NCBI GenBank assembly: GCA_003170875.1
Contig: PMYJ01000216.1
Coordinates: 1 to 9,002 of the forward strand
Source of the DNA: Candidatus Dormiibacterota bacterium
GTDB taxonomy: Bacteria > Chloroflexota > Dormibacteria > Aeolococcales > Aeolococcaceae
Length of the DNA stretch: 9,002 nucleotides
Direction of reading: 5' to 3'
Shown piece by piece: positions 1 to 4,739 of the stretch. Position numbers and translations under genes: made by a program. The first letter of the stretch is position 1, and every line of letters starts with the position of its first letter. The notes beneath the pieces were generated by a model, which was given only the letters and a program-made list of their open reading frames with translations, was not told where the DNA came from and did no database searches.

Positions 1-335
1 AGCAGGAGGTGCTCGGTGCCCACGTAGTTGTTGCCCATCCGCCGGGCCTCCTCGAAGGAGATCTCGATGACCTTCTTGACCCGGGAGGTGGGAATGATCT
101 GCTGGATGATGATCCGCTCGTTGCGGCCGAGCACGGACTCGATGGTGCTGCGCACCTTGTTGATCTCGACGCCCAGGTTGTTCAGGACCTTGGCGGCCAG
201 ACCCTCACCTTCGCGCAGCAGGCCAAGCAGGAGATGCTCGGTGCCGATGTACGAATGGTGCGAGCGCTCGGCCTCCTCCTGGGCGAGGGTGAGGACCTTC
301 TTCGCTCTCTCGGTGAACCGCTCAAAGGGATACAA
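1..335 (-). CDS. clpC: ATP-dependent Clp protease ATP-binding subunit ClpC, N-terminal part (truncated by window edge)
   Basis: This is the first 111 codons of a ClpC-type AAA+ unfoldase, which feeds substrates to the ClpP protease in the cytoplasm. The translation begins MYPFERFTERAKKVLTLAQ. It carries the Clp_N substrate/adaptor-binding domain as two tandem repeats: the first has YIGTEHLLLGLLREGEG at about residues 29-45 and the second begins with NNYVGTEHLL at 102-111. Between them lies the motif RIIIQQIIPTS (74-84). Walker motifs and the ClpP-binding loop lie beyond the window. No in-frame ATG fits; the TTG at 333-335 gives the family N-terminus and has GGAGG five bases upstream, so TTG is the start. 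The gene lies 282 bp downstream of rpsA on the same strand. Paralogues ClpA and ClpB have a similar N-domain, but the sequence reads as ClpC. A clpS adaptor gene is about 2.5 kb away. Confidence 0.93.
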   Translation of the reverse strand, partial: MYPFERFTERAKKVLTLAQEEAERSHHSYIGTEHLLLGLLREGEGLAAKVLNNLGVEINKVRSTIESVLGRNERIIIQQIIPTSRVKKVIEISFEEARRMGNNYVGTEHLL

Positions 336-340
336 GACAG

Positions 341-345
341 CCTCC
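341..345 (-). promoter_or_regulatory. clpC ribosome binding site
   Basis: GGAGG on the minus strand, five bases before the TTG at 333-335. It decides the non-ATG start of clpC, because no ATG in this frame would keep the conserved N-terminus. Confidence 0.7.
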
Positions 346-410
346 GCGCCCCGCCCGGCCCCCCCACCTGGGAGGAAGGGGCCAGCTCGGGACATGCTCC
401 AACGCTCCCC

Positions 411-416
411 ATTATG
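411..416 (-). promoter_or_regulatory. possible clpC -10 box
   Basis: The minus strand reads CATAAT, one base from TATAAT, about 76 nt before the clpC start. No good -35 hexamer lies 16-18 bases upstream. It is the best sigma-70-like match I found in the 336-617 gap, and it is only a candidate. Confidence 0.25.
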
Positions 417-561
417 CCCATCGAGGGGGTCGGCCACTCTCTCTACGCGCATTTGAGGGAGCGGCGTGCCGAGGTCGTCATCCCGGGCTCCGCGGGTGTT
501 GCGGGAAGGGCGGACTTCTGAACAGGGGACGCCCGCCCGGGTACGGGCGATCCGCCGGGGC

Positions 562-578
562 CCTGGGCTAACCCCAGG
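562..578 (-). terminator. hairpin downstream of rpsA, possible terminator
   Basis: CCTGGG and CCCAGG pair as a perfect 6-bp stem around a 5-nt loop, 40 nt past the rpsA stop. A second GC stem (CGCCCG 530-535 with CGGGCG 544-549) follows. There is no T-tract, so this could be a weak or Rho-assisted terminator, a processing site, or chance in GC-rich DNA. Confidence 0.3.
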
Positions 579-617
579 TCGGGCGGGTCGCCGCGGACGC
601 CGGCTGGCCGGCGGGGG

Positions 618-2150
618 CTACGCCTCGCCGGCGGTCTCCGCCGCCACCTCAGACACGGCCGGCTCGGGCGCGGACGCCTCCGCCTCGGGGGCGGGCTCGT
701 CGTGAGCCCCCTCGAGAGCCTCCTCTGCCTCAGCGAGAGCCTCCACCAGGACCGCCTCAGCCTCGGCCAAGACCGTATCGGCTTCGGCCACGGTCTCTCC
801 GGCAGACTTCGCCGGCTCCGGCTCGGCCTCGGTCTCCCCGGAAGCCTCCGCCAGGACCACCTCGCCCTCGACCTCCGGCAGCGCTGCGGCCTCGACGCTC
901 TCGTCGAGCTCGGCCGGTGACTCCGCCACGAACACGGCCTCCGCGACCTGCGGGGCCACAGCCGCGGGCTCCGCCTCGGCCTCGGTCTCATCCTCGGGTG
1001 ACTCCGAGTCGTCTCCGAGGTCGTAACTCGGCGGCACGTACTCGGCCGGTCCCTCCGGCCCGCCGCCGTGGAGCTGGCGGAGCGAGAGGCTGATCCGGCG
1101 CCGGGCGCGGTCGGCGCTCAGCACCATGACCTTGACCTCCTCGCCGATCTTCAGGATGTCCTCGGTGCGCTCGACGTGGTCCCAGGAGAGCTCGCTGATG
1201 TGCAGCAGCCCCTCGACCCCGTCGGCGATCTGGAGGAAGGCACCGTACTTCTTGGTCTTGGTGACCTCACCGTCGACCACCTTGCCGGGCGGGAAGCGGT
1301 CCTCGATCGTGTCCCACGGGTCATCGCTCAGCTGGCGCAGCGAGAGGCTGATGCGGGAGAGCTCGGGGTCTAGCTTGATCACCTTGACCCGGACCTCGTC
1401 CCCGACGCTCAGCATGTCCGACACGTTGTTGATGCGGTCCCAGGAGAGCTCGCTGATGTGGATCAGACCGTCGGCACCGCCGAGGTTGACGAAGGCACCG
1501 TAGCTGGTCAGGCCGCTCACCTTGCCGGTGATCATGTCGCCGACCTTGAGCTTCTCGAACAGCTCCTCGCGCTGGCGCGCCCTGTCCTCGTCCTGCGCGG
1601 CGCGCTGGGAGACGATGAGCCGGTTGCGCTTGCGGTTGACCTCGAGGATCTTGACGGGGATCTTGGTCCCCACCAGCTCCATCAGGTTGCCGGAGAACTG
1701 GCGCGCCACCTGACTGGAGGGCAGGAAGCCGCGCAGCCCCATGATGTTGACGATCAGGCCGCCCTTGTTCTGCTCGCGGACCTCGGCGTCGAGGATCTCG
1801 CCCTCCGACTCCTTCTCGGCGACCGCCTGCCAGATCGACTCGGCGCGGGCCTTGCGGAGCGAGAGGATGACCCGCCCCTCCTCGTCCTCGGGCTGGAGAA
1901 CGTACACCTTGACTCGCTCACCCGTTACCAGGATCACCGCAGCCTCGTTGCGGCCAGAGAGCTCCCGGTTGGAGATCACCCCCTCCGACTTGGCCCCGAT
2001 GTCGACCAGCACCTCATCGGGATCGACCCGCACCACCACGCCCTCGACGATGTCGCCGTAAGCAAGGGACTTGACGCTGCTCTCCTCCTCGCGGAGAAGG
2101 TCCTCCATGGTGAGCGGCTCGCGCTCCGGGGTTTCAACGCTGGGGGCCAA
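618..2150 (-). CDS. rpsA: 30S ribosomal protein S1
   Basis: Ribosomal protein S1 binds mRNA and helps load it on the 30S subunit. Four S1 (OB-fold) domains are visible. Counted from the internal ATG at 2106-2108 they lie at about residues 17-85, 103-169, 188-258 and 275-345. Domains 3 and 4 carry the RNA-binding signature G(L)(I/L)HISELSWD and each ends in RISLSLRQL. Four domains is usual in Gram-positive and actinobacterial S1, against six in E. coli. About 150 further residues follow, almost entirely Ala, Glu, Pro, Val, Asp and Ser: an acidic, probably disordered tail. Start choice: TTG at 2148-2150 has AAGGAG four bases upstream and gives 510 residues. The ATG at 2106-2108 gives 496 residues but has no well-spaced Shine-Dalgarno. 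The frame stays open to 2840, but that extension has no S1 similarity and overlaps the divergent genes. Confidence 0.95.
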   Translation of the reverse strand: MAPSVETPEREPLTMEDLLREEESSVKSLAYGDIVEGVVVRVDPDEVLVDIGAKSEGVISNRELSGRNEAAVILVTGERVKVYVLQPEDEEGRVILSLRKARAESIWQAVAEKESEGEILDAEVREQNKGGLIVNIMGLRGFLPSSQVARQFSGNLMELVGTKIPVKILEVNRKRNRLIVSQRAAQDEDRARQREELFEKLKVGDMITGKVSGLTSYGAFVNLGGADGLIHISELSWDRINNVSDMLSVGDEVRVKVIKLDPELSRISLSLRQLSDDPWDTIEDRFPPGKVVDGEVTKTKKYGAFLQIADGVEGLLHISELSWDHVERTEDILKIGEEVKVMVLSADRARRRISLSLRQLHGGGPEGPAEYVPPSYDLGDDSESPEDETEAEAEPAAVAPQVAEAVFVAESPAELDESVEAAALPEVEGEVVLAEASGETEAEPEPAKSAGETVAEADTVLAEAEAVLVEALAEAEEALEGAHDEPAPEAEASAPEPAVSEVAAETAGEA

Positions 2151-2154
2151 CTGT

Positions 2155-2160
2155 CTCCTT
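2155..2160 (-). promoter_or_regulatory. rpsA ribosome binding site
   Basis: AAGGAG on the minus strand, four bases before TTG 2148-2150. It favours the TTG over the ATG 14 codons downstream; near that ATG the closest purine run (GGAG) is about 15 bases away. Confidence 0.6.
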
Positions 2161-2284
2161 CTGTCTCTCTCGCCGTGCACCTCGGGGGAGCGTGCTGCCG
2201 AGGGATGTGGGCCCTGGGGCCCGGAATGGTGTCGCTTGGAGGCGAACAACGGGCGCGTTTGCACCGTTACCGTGCGACACGGGC

Positions 2285-2293
2285 AGTCTATCA
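2285..2293 (-). promoter_or_regulatory. possible rpsA promoter (extended -10)
   Basis: The minus strand reads TGATAGACT, matching an extended -10 (TG-N-TANNNT) about 135 nt before the TTG start. No TTGACA-like -35 lies at standard spacing. Support is the motif match alone. Confidence 0.3.
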
Positions 2294-2294
2294 G

Positions 2295-2349
2295 GGTACC
2301 GCGTACAGGACCGGGAGGGCGCTGGGGCCCACCCGGTAGGTGCGTACAG
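2295..2349. repeat. direct repeat GGTA-N2/3-GCGTACAG upstream of rpsA
   Basis: GCGTACAG occurs at 2301-2308 and again at 2342-2349, each preceded by GGTA (2295-2298 and 2335-2338) with a 2- or 3-base spacer. The copies are 41 bp apart, about four helical turns. One copy falls just upstream of the candidate rpsA -10 and the other near -60, which suits an operator pair. No regulator is identified. Confidence 0.3.
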
Positions 2350-2360
2350 AGCCATCGTGA

Positions 2361-2389
2361 CGGCGCCGCGACCCACCTGCACGGCGCCG
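2361..2389. repeat. paired CGGCGCCG palindromes, 21 bp apart
   Basis: CGGCGCCG at 2361-2368 recurs at 2382-2389; with the preceding A each copy is a 9-base direct repeat, ACGGCGCCG. Each copy is its own reverse complement, so together they can also form an 8-bp stem with a 13-nt loop. The spacing of two helical turns is operator-like, but the motif is pure GC in GC-rich DNA. Confidence 0.3.
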
Positions 2390-2585
2390 GGCGGGTGACG
2401 CCACAACCGTCCGACCGGTGAAAACGCACTATCCGCCGCGGCGATGGCGGGGAGTGACGTGATGCCAGTGGGTGGGTGATCAGCTGGCCGAGGGCTGCTG
2501 TCAGGAGATCGTTGCACCCCGTGACCGGGGCAATACAGGACCCTCGGGGGTCGCGTCGCACCGCCATGCGAACCTCGGTGACGCC

Positions 2586-2798
2586 ATGAGGGTCACGATC
2601 ACCTGCGAAGAGTGTGGGCACAAGCACCGGCTCGAGCGCCGCATCAGCGAGCCGGGACCGATCTGGATCATCTGCCACAACTGCGAGCTGCCGCTCCAGG
2701 CAGTCCTCGAGGGGGCGACCGCCGCCCGTCAGACTGAGACCGCCTTCGCGGTGTGGAAGGACATCTTCAAGCTCTCCGACGTGGGATCGGCCAGCTAG
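2586..2798 (+). CDS. small zinc-ribbon protein, function unknown
   Basis: A 70-residue protein beginning MRVTITCEECGHKHRLERR. It has two knuckles, CEEC (residues 7-10) and CHNC about 24 residues later, in the style of a treble-clef or zinc-ribbon metal site that would hold one Zn2+. The stretch between the knuckles is basic (KHRLERR); the C-terminal third (AVWKDIFKLSDV) looks helical. I chose the ATG at 2586 because the cysteines follow at once; the frame is open further upstream, but that part is unstructured and lies in the control region. The Shine-Dalgarno is weak (GGTGA). The gene is upstream of clpS on the same strand with an 85-bp gap. Its size and paired CxxC resemble small nucleic-acid-binding or scaffold proteins, but I do not recognise the family and assign no function. 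Confidence 0.7.
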   Translation: MRVTITCEECGHKHRLERRISEPGPIWIICHNCELPLQAVLEGATAARQTETAFAVWKDIFKLSDVGSAS

Positions 2799-2868
2799 GG
2801 CTCCGACCCTCGGCCTGCCTTCCCCGGACCGGCTTCCCAACTGGTTCCGCGTTCGCCTCCGAGTGGAC

Positions 2869-2874
2869 TAACCT
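2869..2874 (+). promoter_or_regulatory. possible clpS -10 box
   Basis: TAACCT fits TANNNT and lies only 9 bases before the clpS ATG, so a transcript from it would be nearly leaderless. TTCCGC, 18 bases upstream, is a poor -35. Read-through from the zinc-ribbon gene is the alternative. Confidence 0.25.
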
Positions 2875-2883
2875 TGGAAGCCG

Positions 2884-3195
2884 ATGGCACCGGCGACATC
2901 GCAGCCTCCCGCCCCTGCAGAGACGCCCATCGAGACCCCGGCGGGCAGCGAGCACCCTGTTCGCGACCCGGGCTGGGACGTGCTGGTCTGGAATGACCCG
3001 ATCACCCTCATGTCGTACGTGGTCCTGGTCTTCCGGCGGCTCTTCGGTTACGACTTCGAGACGGCGACCAAGCTGATGCTGCAAGTGCACCACGAGGGCA
3101 AGGCGGTGGTCGCCACCCAGCCCCGGGAGCAGGCCGAGGTCTCGGTGTCCCGCCTCCACGGCTTTGGTCTCCAGGCGACCATGGGCCGCGGGTAG
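2884..3195 (+). CDS. clpS: ATP-dependent Clp protease adaptor protein ClpS
   Basis: ClpS recognises proteins with destabilising N-terminal residues and hands them to the N-domain of ClpA or ClpC for degradation by ClpP. The 103-residue product has a disordered Pro/Ala/Glu-rich head (1-29) and then the ClpS fold. VLVWNDPITLMSYVV has Asn37-Asp38, the family pair that binds the substrate's alpha-amino group. ATKLMLQVHHEGKAVV has His69, matching the conserved pocket His. It ends with a strand containing HGFGLQATMGR. The Thr/Leu-Met-Ser-Tyr-Val pattern is the actinobacterial style. The ATG at 2884 has a short GGAAG just upstream. The DUF2017 gene follows within 7 nt. The partner clpC begins at 335 on the other strand. 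Confidence 0.96.
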   Translation: MAPATSQPPAPAETPIETPAGSEHPVRDPGWDVLVWNDPITLMSYVVLVFRRLFGYDFETATKLMLQVHHEGKAVVATQPREQAEVSVSRLHGFGLQATMGRG

Positions 3196-3202
3196 GGCGC
3201 TG

Positions 3203-3652
3203 GTGGCCGAGGTCCGCAAGCGGCGCGGACGGATCCAGATCCGTCTCGACGCCGATGAGAGGGCGGCGCTGCTGATGATCGTCGAGCAGCTGGCCCCGAG
3301 CCTCGGCCAGGTCCGCCGGACCGTCCCCGTCGCCTACGACGATCCCGAGTTCCAGGCCGAGTACGACCGCTGGGTGCGCCCCGACATCGAGCGGAGCCGG
3401 GAGGCCGACCTCGACGTCATCCGGGACTGCATCGGCTCGGGGGAGGACGTGACCGTGCTCACCGAGGAGCAGGCTCTCGCCTGGGCGCGCGGCCTCAACC
3501 TGCTCCGGATCACCGCCGGCGGAATCATGGGCGTGGAGGAGGACGGCTGGGAGCAGCAGGCGGACGACGCCCTGCGGAGCTCCCCGGAGTTCCGGGTGCT
3601 GCTCGCCCTCGGCCTCATCCAAGAGGAGCTGATCGCCGTCCTGGAGGGGTAG
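3203..3652 (+). CDS. DUF2017 family protein (clpS-linked)
   Basis: This 149-residue protein looks like DUF2017, a family of unknown function typically encoded next to clpS in actinobacteria and relatives. Visible hallmarks are a basic start (MAEVRKRRGRIQIRLDADER), the acidic central AYDDPEFQAEYDRWVRPDI at about 44-62, then WARGLNLLRITAGGIMGVEED (94-114), resembling the family's W..LN.LR...G..LGV block, and a C-terminal helix ending QEELIAVLEG. The GTG at 3203 lies 8 nt after the clpS stop with a modest AGGG upstream. An ATG at 3164 is in frame but would overlap clpS by 32 nt and add residues unlike the family. Close coupling to clpS suggests a shared role in Clp-mediated proteolysis, which is inference. 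No membrane segment or catalytic motif is visible. Confidence 0.85.
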   Translation: MAEVRKRRGRIQIRLDADERAALLMIVEQLAPSLGQVRRTVPVAYDDPEFQAEYDRWVRPDIERSREADLDVIRDCIGSGEDVTVLTEEQALAWARGLNLLRITAGGIMGVEEDGWEQQADDALRSSPEFRVLLALGLIQEELIAVLEG

Positions 3653-3698
3653 CCGCACCGGTCATGCGAGGCGCGAACACCTAAGAAGGCGGGTCGGT

Positions 3699-3717
3699 GA
3701 AGGGAGGGGGACCCTTC
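3699..3717. terminator. hairpin between convergent genes, possible bidirectional terminator
   Basis: GAAGGG and CCCTTC form a perfect 6-bp stem around a 7-nt purine loop, in the 64-bp gap between the convergent DUF2017 gene and the membrane-protein gene. The position suits a shared terminator. No T-tract follows on either strand. Confidence 0.3.
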
Positions 3718-4214
3718 TAGGGCTTGGAAGGGGGGGCCCCCGTCCCGTTGACCAACCGAGGAGGGACGTCGCGTGACCCTCGAGCCACGGCGGCGAGGAG
3801 AGCAAGCGCTGTCGCGGGGACAAGGGCATATCCAATGGCGTCGGAGACCCACGACCACTCATCGGCCTCGGCGCAACCTACCATCACGAAGATGAGGAAT
3901 CCGATGTCCATGGCTTGAACGCCACAGAGAACGACCAGCCCCCAGCCGCGCCGTCTGAAGGCGAAGAGGACTCCGCCCATCACGTTGAACCCGGTCAAGG
4001 TGAACTCCGCGATGGCCCAGGCGGTGTTGTTCGCAAGCTGCTGCGAGGACAGCGTGCCTCCAATCTCGAAGTCTCTGAGCGTCCAATCGATGCCGGCGAG
4101 GAATAGGAGTAGAAGCGACTCCGCCGTCACAAGCACGAGGACGAGCGCGATGACCAGTCTCCACACCGCGATGGGATTCGGGGAACGGCTCACCCGAATA
4201 GCCCCGCGGGGCAT
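3717..4214 (-). CDS. hypothetical four-helix integral membrane protein
   Basis: A 165-residue protein with four probable transmembrane helices at about residues 18-41, 64-86, 90-112 and 124-144. There is a basic cytoplasmic-looking N-terminus (RVSRSPNP), a 22-residue polar loop after helix 1, an RRRG turn between helices 2 and 3, and an acidic loop (CAEADEW) between helices 3 and 4. The short hydrophilic tail is rich in Pro and Gly. I recognise no family, catalytic motif or signal sequence. The ATG at 4212-4214 is the longest reasonable start; GTG codons at about residues 8 and 18 are alternatives, and the Shine-Dalgarno is only a G-run. The gene stands alone: it converges with the DUF2017 gene and is cut off from nadC by the repeat region, so context says nothing about function. 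The regular hydrophobic pattern makes a chance reading frame unlikely. Confidence 0.65.
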   Translation of the reverse strand: MPRGAIRVSRSPNPIAVWRLVIALVLVLVTAESLLLLFLAGIDWTLRDFEIGGTLSSQQLANNTAWAIAEFTLTGFNVMGGVLFAFRRRGWGLVVLCGVQAMDIGFLIFVMVGCAEADEWSWVSDAIGYALVPATALALLAAVARGSRDVPPRLVNGTGAPPSKP

Positions 4215-4374
4215 GCGACCCCCGAGTTCGGTGCTCCGTCACTCTGATCAGTCACGTCCACGATGCTGACCGGACCGCCTCCCAGAGGAGTCATCCCTTT
4301 GGCCTCCTCGGGTGATCGGGTGGCCCTTCTGAGATCTCTCGGCGTCATCCTGAGCCCGCTCTCCGGGTCCGAAC

Positions 4375-4416
4375 CTCAGGGACAGCCCGTGGCCCCCATC
4401 AGGGTTTCCCCCTGAG
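4375..4416. other. two mutually exclusive hairpins
   Basis: CCCTGA(G) at 4410-4416 can pair with TCAGGG at 4399-4404 (6 bp, 5-nt loop) or with CTCAGGG at 4375-4381 (7 bp, 28-nt loop). The arrangement resembles alternative RNA folds, but no gene directly downstream makes it a clear attenuator. Confidence 0.25.
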
Positions 4417-4444
4417 CCGGAAGCGTCGGGCAGGCCAGGCTGCC

Positions 4445-4520
4445 GTCGCCACCGGAGGAGACGCGGAGGTGCGTGCGCAGCGAAGGCTCTGCGCAGGCGG
4501 CAGCTGCAATGCCGCCGAGC
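4445..4520. repeat. structured tandem repeat, copy 1 (two abutting hairpins)
   Basis: First of two near-identical copies; the core 4461-4520 differs from copy 2 at three positions. It forms hairpin A, TGCGCAG (4474-4480) with CTGCGCA (4489-4495), 8-nt loop; then immediately hairpin B, GGCGGCA (4496-4502) with TGCCGCC (4510-4516), 7-nt loop. The left flank, GTCGCC followed by ACGCGG, is also shared with copy 2. It is REP-like in form; whether it occurs elsewhere in the genome is unknown. Confidence 0.75.
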
Positions 4521-4538
4521 GAACGTCACCGCGGCCCG

Positions 4539-4612
4539 GTCGCCCTCAGGGGACGCGGGGGTGCGTGCGCAGCGAAGGCTCTGCGCAGGCGGCAGTCGCA
4601 ATGCCGCCGAGC
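4539..4612. repeat. structured tandem repeat, copy 2 (two abutting hairpins)
   Basis: Second copy, 92 bp downstream in the core, with hairpin A at 4566-4587 and hairpin B at 4588-4608. All stem bases match copy 1. Two of the three core differences fall in the hairpin B loop (GCTGCAA versus GTCGCAA) and one lies in the left flank. The copies are separated by about 18 bp. Confidence 0.75.
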
Positions 4613-4620
4613 AGAGGACG

Positions 4621-4644
4621 CCGAGCGCCAGTCAGGGCGCTCGG
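4621..4644. terminator. strong 9-bp hairpin beside the repeat
   Basis: CCGAGCGCC and GGCGCTCGG form a perfect 9-bp stem with a 6-nt loop, about 95 nt past the nadC stop. No T-tract. It may end nadC transcription or belong to the adjacent repeat cluster. Confidence 0.35.
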
Positions 4645-4676
4645 ACGGCCGGGCCGAAGCGAAGCACCACCCCCGC

Positions 4677-4700
4677 GGCTCCGCACCCCTGCGGACAGCC
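4677..4700 (-). terminator. possible terminator hairpin after nadC
   Basis: TCCGCA (4680-4685) pairs with TGCGGA (4690-4695) around a 4-nt loop, extended by GGC/GCC with a 2-nt bulge. It lies about 45 nt beyond the nadC stop, where an operon terminator is expected, but has no T-tract. Confidence 0.35.
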
Positions 4701-4739
4701 GAGCACTCACTCCCCGTACCGACCGGATCGCCACCTCTG

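Larger units (their letters stand above)
2151..2585. other. divergent control region between rpsA and the zinc-ribbon gene
   Basis: These 435 bp lie between the rpsA start (minus) and the zinc-ribbon gene (plus). I see no credible gene in either direction. The region holds an extended -10-like site for rpsA, a repeated CTGTACGC motif overlapping and upstream of it, two CGGCGCCG palindromes 21 bp apart, and a small CCCCG-TGAC-CGGGG hairpin at 2517-2530. It should hold the rpsA promoter, a leader of roughly 125 nt, and perhaps the promoter of the plus-strand genes. I could not pick a convincing plus-strand promoter. Confidence 0.5.
4215..4739. other. gene-free, hairpin-rich region between nadC and the membrane-protein gene
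   Basis: About 525 bp. Reading frames crossing it have no recognisable protein content and translate the repeat into low-complexity Arg/Ala. It contains two competing hairpins (4375-4416), the tandem structured repeat (4445-4612), and two hairpins toward nadC (4621-4644, 4677-4700). It should also contain the promoter of the membrane-protein gene, which I could not place. Confidence 0.5.

Noticed and set aside
2209..2222. GGGCCC-TG-GGGCCC in the rpsA leader
   Set aside because: A 2-nt spacer cannot form a normal hairpin loop, and short GC palindromes are expected in this composition.
1458..2339. Plus-strand open frame of 293 codons
   Set aside because: Antisense of rpsA, with repetitive Asp/Leu/Val content and no recognisable fold.
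2151..2840. N-terminal extension of the rpsA reading frame to 740 residues
   Set aside because: The added 230 residues have no S1 similarity, are low-complexity, overlap the zinc-ribbon gene on the other strand, and lie upstream of a good ribosome site with TTG.
3164..3202. DUF2017 start at ATG 3164
   Set aside because: It overlaps clpS by 32 nt and adds an Arg/Ala-rich stretch read from clpS in another frame; GTG 3203 just after the clpS stop is more natural.
4445..4612. CRISPR array
   Set aside because: Only two copies, with an 18-bp gap and a repeat longer than typical CRISPR repeats; no cas genes nearby.
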